Shown here: positions 33,820 through 46,624 of the stretch, one piece after another
Position numbering within the stretch: position 1 is the stretch's first letter
Layout of the letters: the number at the start of each line of letters is the position of its first letter
Assembly (NCBI GenBank): GCA_002007465.1
Contig: LNAC01001210.1
Coordinates: forward strand, 124,001 to 188,000
Reading direction: 5' to 3'
From: Ailurus styani
Taxonomy: Eukaryota; Chordata; Mammalia; Carnivora; Ailuridae
Length of the DNA: 64,000 nt
Made by a program: the position numbers and the translations under genes
Notes under the pieces: generated by a model
Database searches by the model: none
What the model was told of the DNA's origin: nothing
Seen by the model: only the letters and a program-made list of their open reading frames with translations

Positions 33820-36437
33820 TAATCACAAATGGCTACAAAATAATAAGAGAGTTTGCCCAGATTGCTGGATTCAAGATCTGTATAGCAAAACAAGTTACAT
33901 TTTTATAAACTAAGGACAAAAATTTAGAACATATTGTAAAATTGATAACATATATAAAGTTAGCAAAAACCATAGAACCTTTGAATAAATCAAGAAATGT
34001 CGCACCACATTTTAATAGAAGACATTGTAAAACTTTATTGAAAAACAGAAAAGAAGACCTTATGGAGGTGCATAATGTCATGGTTAAGAAAGCTAAATAT
34101 CTTGAAATTGTCTCCATTTATAAATTCTGTGCATTTCAAATTGTTACAGGCTGTGTGTGCATGTATATGTGTCTAACTTACTTAACAGGTTGGTCATCTC
34201 CACAGATGCAGAGAAGGCACTTGAAAAAATTTAATATCCATTCATGATAAAAGCTCTTGGAAAAATAGGAAGAGTAAGGAACTTCCCTAACCACATAAAA
34301 AGAATCGATAAAAATGCTATATTAACATTATTCTAAATGATGAAAAACAGGATACTAGCTATCTAAGATTGAGAAGGCAGGATGTTCACTTTCACCACTC
34401 TTACTCCACATCATTCTTGAAGTCCTAGCCAGTGTAATAAAGCAAGAAAAAGAAATGAAAGAAATACAGTTTAGAAAGATAGGCATAAAACTATCTATTT
34501 GCTGATAACATGATAATATACATTAAAAAATTCCAAAGGCTCTAGAAAAGTTTCTAGAACTAATGATGAGTTTACCAAGGCTGCAGGATACCATGTTAAT
34601 ATTCAAAAGTGAATCATATTTCTATCTATGCACTTAAAATGAACATTGGAATTGGAAATTGACAAAAAGTAGCACCAAAATCATAAATTTATAATAGTAC
34701 CAATAATTATAAAGATAACAAAATGTATGCACAATATTTATTCTGAAAACTACCAAACAATGGTAAAAGGAATCAAATAAATGAAGAGAGAGATATGTAA
34801 TATAAGTTTATGAATTAGAGACTCAATACTGTTGATATCAATTCTCCTAATATATGATCTATAGATTCAATTCAATCCCAATCAGAATCAGGAAACTTTT
34901 CTATAGATGTGTGTCTATTTTCTATAGATGTGCATATTTATTAAAATATGTGGATATGTATACACACACACGGGAACTAGAATAGGCAAAACAATTCTGA
35001 AAAAGAGGAACAAAGTTGGAAGTCTCACATCACCTGATTTCAATAATTACTATAAAGCTGCAGTAATAAAAAAATAAAGCTTCAGTAATCAAGAGAGTAT
35101 GGTATTGGTAAAGGAAAAACACATAGATCAGTGGAACAGAAGGTGCAAGGGCAATTTAATGAACAATGGAAGTCTTTTCAAAAAATGGTGCTGGAATGAT
35201 TGGAAGTTCCTCTGTGAAAAGATGAACCTTGATACATATTTCACACTCTACAAAAATTAACTCAAAGTTGATCATACTTACCTAAATATAAGCCATGGAA
35301 CTTAAAAACTTCTCTAAGAAAACATCGGAGAAATCTGTATGACCTTATAATGGGCAAAAAGTGTTTAGATATAATATCAAAAGTATGCTCCATAAAAGAA
35401 AAAATTGATAAATTTGACTTATCAAAGTTGGTATCTTTTGCTTGGTGGGTGAAAGACCCATAAAGAGAATGAAAAATTGAAGCCATAGACTGGGAAATTT
35501 TAAAATTTAAGATTTTAAAATTGCAAATCTGATACAGTATTTGTATTTAGAACTTACAAAAAATCTTAAAATTAAAAAAAATCAGAAACTGAAATTTAAA
35601 AATGGGCAAAAGATATGAACAGACACTTTACCAAAGAAATTTGGATGGAAAATAAGTATATGAAAATATGTTCAATATCATTGTCATTGGGGAATGAAAA
35701 TTAAAACTACAATGACATGTAAATACAAGTCAATTAGAATATCTAACAAACAAAACTGACAATACCACGTGCTGATGAATTTGTGGAGCAGCTAGAACTC
35801 TCATTCACATTGCCAGTGAGAATTCAAATTTGTACAACCCCTCTGGGAAAGAGTTTGGCTATCTTTTATTAACCCAAATGTACACTTATCGTATGACAGC
35901 ACAGTCTTGCTGCTGGAAGTTTACCCAAGTCAATTGAAAATTTATGTTTACACAAAAACCTGAATGTGAATGTTTATAGAAGTCTTATTTAAAAAATTAG
36001 AATGACCCAGATTTCCTTCAGTGGGTGAATGGGCAAAAAATTGGTGGTGCATTGATCCAACAGAATAATATTCAGCAATAAAAAAGAATGAACTATTGAT
36101 CCACAATAGCATGAATGAATCCTAAATGCATTTTGCTAAGTGAATGAAGCCATATTACAAAGGCTACATGTTGTATGATTCCATTGATATGACATTCTGA
36201 AAAAGACAAAATTATAGGGACAGAAACCCTAAACCAAAAAACAACAGATCATTGTTTGCCAGGGTGAGAATGGAGTGAGAGATTGATAAGGAATGGGTAG
36301 CATGAGGAGATTTCTTGGGTGATCAGACTGTTTTGTATGCAAATGTGCTAGTGGATGTTCAGTTCTGTGCAGTTATCAAAACTCACAGAACCTGTCACAC
36401 CATAAAGTGAATTCTACTGTCTTCAAATTAAAAAAAA
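33820..36437 (+). mobile_element. Old plus-strand L1 (ORF2 mid to 3' end)
   Basis: ATGCAGAGAAGGCACTTGAAA, CACTTTCACCACTCTTACTCC and ATTCTTGAAGTCCTAGCCAGT are reverse transcriptase core text. Later ORF2 end and 3' UTR follow in order. All frames are broken. The first 300 bases are poorly colinear and may be a separate fragment. Confidence 0.88.
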
Positions 36438-36640
36438 TCGACCAGGGTGTTGGGGAAACAATGATGGAATGTAGATTTACAAATGAGTCTAACTGTATTA
36501 CAATGACAGAGAACCACGCTGAAGGCTTAGAGAAGAAAAGAGATGACCTAAGTAGCTTTATTTGGACTGGGTTCAGTAAGGACCCAGAAAAAAGAACTGA
36601 GAAGCAAAAACCACTGTACTTGATAAATTTGTTTATTCTG

Positions 36641-37376
36641 GGTCATTTCCTTACACCACACACAAAAATAGACTCAAAATGGATAAAAGACCTCAATGTG
36701 AGAAAGGAATCCATCAAAATCCTCTAGGAGAACACAGGGAGCAACCTCTTCGACCTCAACTGCAGCAACTTCTTCCTAGGAACATCACCAAAGGCAAGGG
36801 AAGCAAGGGCAAAAATGAACTATTGGGACTTCATCAAGATTAAAAGCTTTTGCACAGCAAAGGAAACAGTCAACAAAACCAAAAGACAACTGACAGAATG
36901 GGAGAAGATATTTGCAAATGACATATCAGATAAAGGGCTAGTATCCAAAATCTATAAAGAGCTTCTCAAACTCAACACCCATAAAACAAATAACCCAGTC
37001 AAGAAATGGGCAGAAGACATGAACAGACATTTCTCCAAAGAAGACATCCAAATGGCCAACAGACACATGAGAAAGTGCTCAACATCACTCGGCATCAGAG
37101 AAATACAAATCAAAACCACAGCGAGATACCACCTTACACCAGTCAGAATGGCTAAAATCAACAAGTCAGGAAATGACAGATGTTGGCGAGGTTGCGGAGA
37201 AAGGGGAACCCTCCTACACTGTTGGTGGGAATGCAAACTGGTGCAGCCACTCTGGAAAACAGTTTTGAGGTTCCTCAAAAAGTTGAAAATAGAGCTACCC
37301 TACGACCCAGCAAAGGCACTACTGGGTATTTACCCTAAAGATACAAAGGTAGTGATCCTCAGGGGCACATGCACCC
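36641..37376 (+). pseudogene. L1 ORF2 C-terminal fragment
   Basis: The first part is interrupted by a stop at about 36726. From 36815 the frame reads 187 residues of the ORF2 C-terminal region, including [40 protein letters not shown] and the cysteine-rich stretch [20 protein letters not shown]. It lacks endonuclease and reverse transcriptase domains and is not functional. The tail after residue 187 is 3' UTR read in frame across the N. Confidence 0.9.
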
Positions 37377-37377
37377 N
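37377..37377. other. Single N at a sequence junction
   Basis: On its left the L1 is in the ORF2 'ggggcacatgcaccc' stretch. On its right it is already in 'taagtcagtcagagaaagaca', about 150-250 bases further along in the intact L1 at 25500-25740. Confidence 0.98.
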
Positions 37378-37699
37378 TAAGTCAGTCAGAGAAAGACAAT
37401 TATCATATGATCTCTCTGATATGGGGAACTTGAGGGGCAGGGTGGGGGGTCGTGGGGGGTAGGAAGGGAAAAATAATGAAACAAGATGGGATGGGAAGGA
37501 GATGAACCATAAGAGACTCCTAATCTCACAAACTGAGGGTTACTAGGGGGTGGGAGGGTAGGGATAGGGTGGATGGGTTATGGACATTGGGGAGGATTTG
37601 TGCTTTGGTGAATGCTGTGAAAGGTGTAAGCCTGATGATTCACAGACCTGTGCCCTGGGACAAATAAAAAAAACTAACTAAAATAAAAATTTGTTTCTC

Positions 37700-39265
37700 A
37701 TAGGGGTATGGATTAGCAATTCTGAAACTGCATGTATACTACTGTTGAACAAATAAGTAAATATATTGTAGTTTAGGAAAAGCAGGTTTCTTACTGTCAT
37801 AGAAAGAAATTACAAATAAGCAAATGGGAATGGTAGAATAAACCCTTTGATGCTGGATTGGAATTGGAGACATCAATATGAACAAATGTGTTTTTTCCCC
37901 CTTTTAATAGGTAGATAGATTCAGTATCTATATACATCAGTTAGTAGATGCATACATATTTCCTAGTCCTATCTCCTGAGAGGGTCTAGAAGTAAAGACA
38001 CCCCAGTAGCAATGAGCACATGTTGTGCCCAGATATTGGTTTTTAAATACCATTCTCAAACAAAAGGAACCAGGGCTCCTTGGCAAAGCATGTGATTCCA
38101 AGATTGGGGCAAGGAAAATATAAGATGTTCCTGGAATATTTGTGTTGTTAGAAAATAAGGAAGTTCTTTAAAAAAATGATGGGAGTATGTTAAAAGAACA
38201 CAAAAGCTGACCTGGAAGAGCTCCAAATAGCTAAAGCTGGAACAATTTGTGCAACAAAATAGATAAATATGATGACTTAAAGAGTAAAATAAATACTTGT
38301 AAGTCCATACTAATATAAACAGTGGTTGAATAAATAAGTGGAGAAGGCCACTTAATTTCTTAGAGAATTAATAAATGTAGAAGGGATGAGGAAAATAGAA
38401 AATCACCATTGGAATAGCAGAGGAATAATTGCTGTAGGCAAGATCCACTAATGAATGTTAAAATTAGTGCGTAGAAGTTTACAGGAAAGCACAGTATTGC
38501 ATAGCTTCAAAATTTCTCCTATAAAATATTCATTAATTACAAAGACAAAATAGTAACTTAACAGTGAAGGAACCTGTCAGACCACCTTAACCAAGTGATG
38601 AAGGTTAGCTTTCTGGAATCCTTGCCCCAAATCCGTAACTTATTCCAGCTATGAAAAATTGCCATCCAATGCAAACTGAAAGTTTATTTGAACCTGATGA
38701 GTACTTTTGAAAAATGACAAAGTCATGAAAGACAAGGAAAGACAGGAACTGTTACAGTTCAGAAGATATTAAGGAGACTTGGAAACTAATGCAATGTGGG
38801 ATCTTAAATCAGTTTCTGGAATCCAAAAGGATACCAATAAACTGGTGAAATATAATAAAGTCTGTAGTTTAGTTAATTGTATTTGTAGCAGTGTTGGTTT
38901 CTTAGTTTTGATAATTGTCCCTTGGTTGTAAAAATGTAAACTAATTCTATATTTTTTATTTATGTAAGAAAAGCATACATATAAACATATACATACATAC
39001 ATACATACAGCTATGTAAGTGTTTTATTTGTAGAATTTAGGATGGTGGTTATCTTTGTGAAGGTGGAGAGAGGAAGGAGAATGTTGTTGCAGACAAGTAA
39101 GCAGAGGGCTTCAAATGTTCTGAATTATTTTCTTTAAACTGATCTGAAGCAAATATAAAATATCATGCAAGGATAGAGCTGAGTGAGGGTACATGGGTGT
39201 GGGTGGGTGTTATTTGTACATTTCTCTCTTCCAAACATTTTATAATTTTATAATTAAAACAAAGT
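37700..39265 (+). repeat. Old LINE 3' UTR (L1M or HAL1 type)
   Basis: GACCTGGAAGAGCTCCAAATA, AATTTCTCCTATAAAATATTC, GTCATGAAAGACAAGGAAAGA, AATGCAATGTGGGATCTTAAA and the end 'catttctctcttccaaacattttataatt' follow a well-known mammalian LINE 3' UTR order. It contains (TACA)n at 38986-39008. Confidence 0.65.
38986..39008. repeat. (ATAC)n microsatellite
   Basis: About six perfect tetranucleotide units. Confidence 0.9.
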
Positions 39266-39329
39266 AACAATGAAGGGTGGGGTTTTTTTTGAGGGGGGAG
39301 GGGTAGAGGCCGAAGGAGAGAAACAACAA

Positions 39330-40842
39330 CTCCTTTTCTCTCTCCACCTCACAGCCCTTGGCAACCACCGGTCTACTTTCTGTGTCCATAAATTTGACCA
39401 CCCAAGGTGCCTCATACAAATGGAATTATTCAATATTTATCTTTTAAAAAATTTTTTTCCTTTTATGACTGGCTTCTTTCACTTATCCTTGAGGTTCATC
39501 CATGTTGTAGCATCTGTCAGAATTTCCTTCCTTTTAAGGCTGAACACTATTGCTTTATATGTGTATGTCACATTTCATTTATCTATCTGTTGAAGGACTT
39601 CTTGGGGCTGCTTTTACTTTTTGGCTATTATGAATAATGCTGCTATGAACATGGGTGTATTATTTTTGTTACCTTTTAATGGCCTTTTTAAGCTACAATT
39701 TGCATGTGGTAAAGTTTACCCATTGTAAGTATATTGTTATTTCTATGAAATGTATAGAGTTGTGCAACTATCATCACAATCCAGTATTAGAACATTCCAT
39801 GCCTGTTTGGAGTCAATCCTTGCTCCCACACCAGCCTTAGGAAACCAAGGATAGCTTTCTGTCTCTTTCAATTTTATTTGCCTTTTCCAGAAGTTTTACA
39901 TAAACAAAGTCATACAAAACATAACCTTTTTGTGTCTTTTTTTTTTCACTTTCTGTTGTTGAGGTTTTCCAGGTCTAGTACTTATCAATAGTTTGTTTTT
40001 ATTCTTTTTTAAAAATAGTTTGTTTTTATTGTTGATTAGTATTTGACTGTATGGATCTACCACATTTTATCAGTTTACCAGTATATGGATGTTTGGGTTG
40101 TTTCTAGTTTAGATTGTTGTGCACAATGCCACTATAAGTATTCATGTACAAGTCTTTGTGTGAAGATAAGCTTTTATTTGTTTTGGGTAGATTTCTAGGG
40201 GTGGATTTGCTGGGTCATACAGTAAGTTTATGTTTATTTTTTAAGAAACTGCTAAAGTGTTTTCCAAAGTGCTGTTCCATTTTACATTCCCACTAGCAAT
40301 GTATGAGGGCTCCTGTTTCTTTGGAGTATTGGCAGTCTTTTGGATTATAGCCCTTCTAAGAGTAGCACCTCATTGTGACTTTAGTTTGCATTTCCTAATG
40401 ATAGTAAATGATTTGAGCATCTTTTCATGTTCTTATTAGCCATTTGTGTATCTTCTTTGGTGAAATGTCTGCTTAGATATTTTGCCCATGTTTAAAATGG
40501 GGTGGTTAGTCTTTTTATTAAGTTGTAAATATTTCCTTTATATATTTTATCATATAGGTGATTTTCAAATATTTTCTTTCGATTTGTGTCTTAGCTTTTA
40601 ATTTTCTTAATGGTATTTTAAAAAGTGAAATCTTTTACTTTTGGTAAAGTTCAATTCATTATTTTTTTTCCTCTGTGAATTGTACTATTGGTGTTATAAC
40701 AGAAATCTTTACCTAACCTAAGGAAACAAAGCCATTCTCATATATATTCTAGAAAATGTATAGCTTTAGTTCTTCTATTTAGGTCTATGATCCATTTTCA
40801 GTTTTGTGTGTATAATGTGAGGTAAATGTTCAAGTTCTTTTT
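39330..40842 (-). mobile_element. Old minus-strand L1, 3' UTR and ORF2 end
   Basis: ATCCATGTTGTAGCATCTGTC, TTGGCTATTATGAATAATGCT and TCTTTGGTGAAATGTCTGCTT give the reversed ORF2 end in order. AATAGTTTGTTTTTATT is locally duplicated at 39987-40003 and 40014-40030. Two L1 3' starts (39340 and 39690) suggest more than one copy. Confidence 0.85.
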
Positions 40843-40844
40843 AA

Positions 40845-42030
40845 ACTTTATTTTGAAATAATTTTAGACTCCTAGAAACTTGCAAAAATAGTAGAGAAAA
40901 TTAAACTGTAGACTTTCTTTGTATTTTGTCAATTTTTAAGTATAGTCATTTCTTCTCTGTGTAATTCTATGAAATTTTTCTACATACATGAATTTGTGTA
41001 ACCAATATAACAGTCAGAATACAGAACTGTTGTACCATCCAAAAGCAACAACCTCATGCTACTTGTTTGTGATCTGTTCCCTATCACTATAATTTTGTCT
41101 TTTTGAAAATGTATAAACGGAACCTTACAGTATATAACCATTTGAGATTACCTTTCCTCCCTGATTTTTGGTAATTTGTGTCCTCTTTGCCATTATCGCA
41201 AAAATTTTCAATTTTGTTGATCTTTTTAAAGGGACAATATTTTGTTTCATTGATTTTCTCTGTTCTCTGTTTTTTATTTCAGAATAGAAATCAAGAGAAG
41301 TGTCTGTCTTCTTTCTGCTTGCTTTGTGTTTAATTTGCTCTTATTTTTCTTGTTTCTAATAATCTAACTTAGATTATTGATTTGAGATATTCCTTCTTTT
41401 CTAATATATGTGTGTAATGCTATAGTTTTCTAGTACTATTTGGGCTCTCTTCCATAAATTTTGATATCATGTTTTCTCATTTTCATTTAGTTCAAAGTAT
41501 TTTCTAATGTCCCTTGTGATTTCTTTGACCCATATATTATTTAGAAGTGTGTTGTTTACTTTCTTAGTATTTGGGGATTTTCTAGAGGTCTTTCTGTTAT
41601 GGGTGCCTAATTTAATTCCAGTATTGTCGTAGAACATGCCTTGTATGACTTCAGTCCTTTTAAACTTATGAGACTTGTGGCCTAGGATAAGACTGTTATG
41701 GTTATGTTTCATGTGTGATTAGAAAAATAAGTATATTCTGCTTTTATTTGCTATGTCCTATAAATGTCAGCAAGGTATATTGTCCTTAAGTGATTTTCTA
41801 TCTAGTTCCATCAAATATAGAATAGGATATTGAAATTGTGAACTATAATTGTTAAATTCCCCTTTCAATTTAGTCTCAGATTTTGTGTCATGTATTTTGG
41901 AACTCTCTTATTAAATGCATATACATTTATGGTTGTTGTATCTTCCTGATATATTGACCCTTTTGTCACCATGATGTGTCCCTGTTTGTCTCTAGTAATA
42001 TTTACTATCTTAAAAACAATTTTATCTTGT
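40845..42030 (-). mobile_element. Old minus-strand L1, further part (3' UTR piece then ORF2 mid/N-terminal)
   Basis: 40845-41140 resembles an L1 3' UTR (TTTTGAAATAATTTTAGACTC, AATACAGAACTGTTGTACC). From 41141 it is ORF2 (AAAGGGACAATATTTTGTTTC, ACCCATATATTATTTAGAAGT, GTCCCTGTTTGTCTCTAGTAA). It breaks off at about 42030 and resumes at 43716. Confidence 0.8.
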
Positions 42031-43150
42031 ACAACAAAGGAAATCATCAGCAAAATGAAAAAGATAACCTACTGAGTGAAAGAAAATATTTGCAAATGTA
42101 TGTGAAAAGGGTTAATATCCAAAATATAGAAAGAACTCTTACAACTCAGTAGTAAACAATCCAATTAAAAAGGAGCAGAAAGTCTAGATATTTTTCCAAA
42201 GAAGCCATCTGGACTAATGGGTACATGAAAAGCTGCTCAGCATCACCAATCATCAGGGAAATGCAAACCAAAACTACAATGAAATATCTTGTTCTCACAC
42301 CTGTTTGAATGGCTATTATTAAAAAGATAAAAAATAACAAGTGTTGATGAGGATGTGGAGAAAAGGGAACACTTATACACTGTGGGTGGGAATGTAAATT
42401 GGTGCAGCTACTACAGAAAGCAGTATGGAGGTTTGTCAAAAAATTAAAAATAGAACTATATATTTTTGATCCAGCAATTCCACTTCTGGGTATTTATTTG
42501 AAGAAAATGAAAATCCCAACTCAAAAAAAAAATATATGCAGCCCCATGTTCATCACAGCATTATTTATAATAGCCAAGATATGGAAACAACCTAAGTATC
42601 CATCAATGGATGAGTGGATAAAAAATCATGAAACACATTCACACACACACACACACAATGTCAAATAAGAAAGAATGAAATTTTACCATTTATGATGACG
42701 TGCATGGATCTTGAGGTCATCATATTAAGTGAAATACATCAGAGAAAGACATACCATACAATCTCACTTATATGTAGAATCTGAAACAAAACAAAATATG
42801 CAAACTCATACAGAACAGATTGGTGGTTGCCAGAGGCAGGAGGTGGGAGTGGGGTAAAATGGGTGAGGGAGATCAAAAGTTACAAGCCTCCAATTATAAA
42901 ATGAATAATTCATGGAGATGTAATGTACAGCATGGTGTCTATAGTTAATAATACTGTACTGCATATTTGAAAGTTGTTAAAAGAATAAATCTTATAAGTT
43001 CTCATTACAAGAAAAAAATGTGACTATGTATGGTGATGGATGTTAACTAGACTTACTGTGGCAATCATTTCACAACATACACAAATACTAAATCATGTTT
43101 TATACCTGAAACTAATATAATGTTATATGTCAATTATACTTTAAAAAAAA
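42031..43150 (+). mobile_element. Plus-strand L1 nested in the minus-strand L1
   Basis: ORF2 C-terminal sequence (ATTTGCAAATGTATGTGAAAA, ACTGTGGGTGGGAATGTAAAT) and 3' UTR (ACTTACTGTGGCAATCATTTC, AACTAATATAATGTTATATG) end in an A-run at 43142-43152. Contains a (CA)n tract at 42638-42656. All frames are broken. Confidence 0.9.
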
Positions 43151-43152
43151 AA

Positions 43153-43715
43153 GCAATTACACAAAGCTTAAGGAAAAGAAAGTTAGGGGTACCTCGGTGG
43201 CTCAGTCATTAAGAGTCTGCCTTCGGCTCAGGTCCTGATTCCTGGGAAGGAGTCCCGCATTGGGATCTCTACTCCGTGGGAAGCCTGCTTCTTCCTCTCC
43301 ACTTCCCCCGCTTATGTTCCCTCTCTTGCTGTGTCTTTCTCTGTCAAATAAATAAATAAAATCTTAAAAAAACAAAGAAAAAGCTATGTGGGCTGTCTTT
43401 CTTACCCCACTTTTAGGGAGTGTTGGCTAGAAGGACTTACCTGTTGCTTTAGGTAGTGTGAAGGAAGGGGAAAAGTCAAGCAGGGCAATCTACAGTCAAG
43501 TTCAGCAGTCTTTGTGAATCTGAGCCATAGATTTTTTTGCCTAAAGGGAGTGAGAGAAGAAGCAAGTTTTCACCATTTTAATACAGAATGGAGAGGAATT
43601 GTTGACAGAAAAAGGAAAATCTTTTTCTTTCTTCCCCTCTCCAGAAAAAATGTGATTAAATAACAACATAATGGGTGTCACTCAAAACCCCTGTAATTTT
43701 TTTGTCATGAATTTA
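43153..43715. other. Non-L1 segment between nested L1 and resumed host L1
   Basis: A SINE occupies 43185-43367. The rest is unique sequence that is absent from the L1 the insertion split. It may be a 3'-transduced passenger or a separate insertion. Confidence 0.6.
43185..43367 (+). mobile_element. Carnivore SINE
   Basis: A plus-strand copy starting GGGGTACCTCGGTGGCTCAG. It lies in the non-L1 passenger segment that follows the L1 ending near 43150. Confidence 0.95.
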
Positions 43716-44508
43716 ATCATTTCAGCACTCTTATGGTTATTGTTTGCATGATATATCTTTTTCCATTCTTTTATTTTCAACCTACATTTGTCTTTAAATC
43801 TAAAATGTGTCTCTTCAGCAGCATATATTTGGATCTTGCTTCTTTAAACACAATAAGACTATCTGTAGCTTTTGATTGGAGTGTTTAGTCCATTTACATT
43901 TAATGCAGCTATTGGTATAGTTGGATTTGTGTCTGCCATTTTGATGTGTACTATATTTCTTATGCTTACTGTCTTCTTTTTTAAACCAATTTTCTAGATT
44001 TTTAAAAATATTTTTTTAGATTATTTAATTGCTTTGTTGATTTTTCCACTGTATTATTTTCAGTTATTTTCTTAGTGGTTGCTTCAGGAATTACACTGTG
44101 CGTCTTAATTTATCACAAATTCACAAATTTTGATAAAGCAACTTCACATTGATCCACCTTATTTTCCTATTCCCCTATGTCAATTTTTTATATTTCATAT
44201 CTATATATGTTATAGCTACAACATAATTGTCTTCTGTATATAATCCTATGTATTTTCAAGAAATTAAGAGTATAACAGTTCTATTACATTTACCTACATA
44301 TGTATAATTTCTAATGTATTTTATTTTTTTCTGTGTGTTTGAGTTATCTGGTATCATTTCCTTTCAGCCTGATAGACTTCCTTTAATATTTCTTGTATTA
44401 CAGATTTGCTTGCAAATTCAGTGTTTTTTATATGGAAGTGTCTATTTTGCTTTCATTTTTTGAATGATAGTGTTGCTGGATATAGAATTCTTGGCTATAA
44501 GAATTTCT

Positions 44509-44717
44509 TAAAGATTTTGTATATTTATTTGAGAGAGAGAGACCATGTGCTTGCCTGCGAGAGCACAGGCAGGGGGAGGGGCAGAGGGAGAGAGACTAGC
44601 AGACTCCCCATTGAGCAGGGAGCCCACCTTGGGGCTCGGTCCCAGGTCATGATCCCAGGGATCATGACCTGAGCCAAAAGCAGACAGTTTACTGACTGTG
44701 TGCCACCCAGGTGTCCT
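44509..44717 (-). mobile_element. Carnivore SINE inside old L1
   Basis: A minus-strand copy between two copies of an AGAATTTYTT-like target sequence. The L1 sequence reads through from 44508 to 44718. Confidence 0.9.
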
Positions 44718-45210
44718 AGAATTTTTTTCTTTCAGCACTTTGAATGTGTTGTTCCACTGCTTTCTGGCTCCCATTGTTTCAGATTAGAAGTCAGCCATTG
44801 ATTGTATTGCTGAGTCCCTTTTTGAAATAAGTATTTTCCTCTCTGCTTTTAAGATTTTCTTTTTATCTTGGGATTTGAAGAGTTGTGCTATGATGTTATA
44901 GGTATAGATTTCTTTGTAATGGTTCTTTTTGTTGTGCTCCTTGGATCTGTGGATTAATACTTTTCATCAAATAATTTTCTGTCCTCTCTCCTCTTTGTTG
45001 GGTTGTTTCATTTTATTCCATAATCTCTGAGGCTTTGCTCATTTTTCCTTGATCTTTTTCTGTTTTTCATGTTAGGTCATTTCTATTCATCTGTCTTCAT
45101 GTACTGATTCTTTCTCTTGCCCTCTCGGTTCTGCTGTTAAGCCCATCTAGTTCATTTTTCATTTCCGTTATTATACTTGTCAACTCTAGAATATCCATTT
45201 GTTCTTCTTT

Positions 45211-45265
45211 TTAAATTTTTTTAAATTAAAACAATTTTTAAAAGATTTTATTTATTTATTTATTT

Positions 45266-45299
<34 letters not shown>

Positions 45300-45423
45300 A
45301 AGAGAGAACAAGCAGGCTCCCTGCTGAGCAAGGAGTCCTCTGCTGGACTCAATCCCAGGAGCCTGGGATCATGACCTGAGCTGAAGGCAGCCGCTTAACT
45401 GACTGAACCACCCAGGCATCCCT
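45211..45423 (-). mobile_element. Carnivore SINE inside old L1
   Basis: A minus-strand copy with a long T/TTTA tail region and a (GA)n body. A GTTCTTYTTTT target repeat lies on both sides (45201 and 45424). Confidence 0.9.
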
Positions 45424-45559
45424 GTTCTTTTTTTAAGTAAAATTTCTATTTGTTTCATTCCCCAGTTCCTTGAGTTGTTATTAGGTTTTTCTTTAATTAT
45501 TTGAACAGGCTTATTTTAATTTTTAAAATGTATTTATAATCTATTCTTTGTTTTTGTTT

Positions 45560-45573
45560 TTGTTTTTTTTAAG

Positions 45574-45617
<44 letters not shown>

Positions 45618-45721
45618 TTTGACAGAGATGAGGGAGCTCGATGCTGGGCTCGATCCCAGGATCCTGGGATCATGACCTGAGCTGGAGGCAGCCACCCAAC
45701 CGCTGAGCCACCCAGGCACCC
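45560..45721 (-). mobile_element. Short carnivore SINE with expanded (ATTT)n tail
   Basis: The minus-strand head is present but the GA-rich body is mostly deleted. The tail is a clean run of about 12 ATTT units (45574-45620). CTRTTCTTTG occurs on both sides as target duplication. Confidence 0.9.
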
Positions 45722-45925
45722 CTGTTCTTTGAAGTCTTTGTATGCTGGGCTGGTATAGAATTAGACCTAATTGATTGCTTTTTTTTAGTTTGAGTTTCAG
45801 TTTGAGTCACACTTTCCTGTTTTATTTACATGACTCATAATTTTTTGTTGGAAACTGGATATTTTAGATATGTTATAGGCAATCTGTAATTTAATTTTTT
45901 CACCTGAGAATTGTTTTGCCTTTTT

Positions 45926-46107
45926 TTTTTGAAGATTTTATTTATTTATTTTGACACACAGAGAGAGATTACAAGTAGGCAGAGAAGCAGGCAGAGAGAC
46001 AGGGAGGGCTGAGCAGAGAGCCCAATGCGGGCCTCGATCCCAGGACGCTGAGATCATGACCTGAGCCGAAAGCAGAGGCTTTAACCCACTGAGCCACCCA
46101 GGCACCC
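45926..46107 (-). mobile_element. Carnivore SINE with small internal deletion
   Basis: A minus-strand young-type copy. Perfect 15-bp duplication TTGTTTTGCCTTTTT at 45911-45925 and 46108-46122. Relative to neighbours it lacks about 20 bases around AGGGAGGGCTGAGCAGAG. Confidence 0.95.
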
Positions 46108-46624
46108 TTGTTTTGCCTTTTTAAAAATAAATTATTCAGACTTAATCCTTTATCCTGTGCTGCCACTGATATTTCTTCTGTTCTTAAAATTATTTTATTT
46201 TCTTTTTTAGCCTGGCTTCCTAACAGCTTCTGAATCTTAACAGCTTAGTGATCCAATGATTGTTCAGTACTGTGTTTCAAATACTTTGAATCACTAATCC
46301 CTAAGACTTCTGCTTTCTGCTGATGGATTTCTGTGGGGATTGGTAAAAATGTTCAGTTTTATGATAATTTTTAAGCCTGCCTCACCATTTACTTTCCTCC
46401 CAACCTTTTGAGTTTGTGTATGGTTTCCCAGTTAACCAGTTTTGTGTGAGGAATCCAATGCTGAATATCCCCTGCATGTGTGCACAGCTTCCCAGTTAGC
46501 CAGGGATGCATGGCAAACTTCTGTAGCTCATTTTTATGTCTTTCAAAGTTTTAGGATCTCCCTGTTAAAGTTTTTGGGTGGTCTGCTAGTCTGCCACTTA
46601 CACCAATGGAAACTGTAGCCATAG

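Larger units (their letters stand above)
36635..37686 (+). mobile_element. Young plus-strand L1, 5'-truncated, with internal loss at a single N
   Basis: ORF2 C-terminal part to 37376, N at 37377, then 3' UTR to an A-rich end. AAATTTGTTT at 36625-36634 and 37687-37696 is a short target duplication. Low divergence indicates recent insertion. Confidence 0.93.
43716..46620 (-). mobile_element. Old minus-strand L1 resumed: ORF2 N-terminal, ORF1 and 5' region
   Basis: CTTATGGTTATTGTTTGCATG and ATGTGTCTCTTCAGCAGCATA continue exactly from 42030. ORF1 follows at 44400-45500 (TTTCAGCACTTTGAATGTG, TTCTGCTGTTAAGCCCATC) and the 5' region at 45730-46620. Four SINEs interrupt it. Confidence 0.8.
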
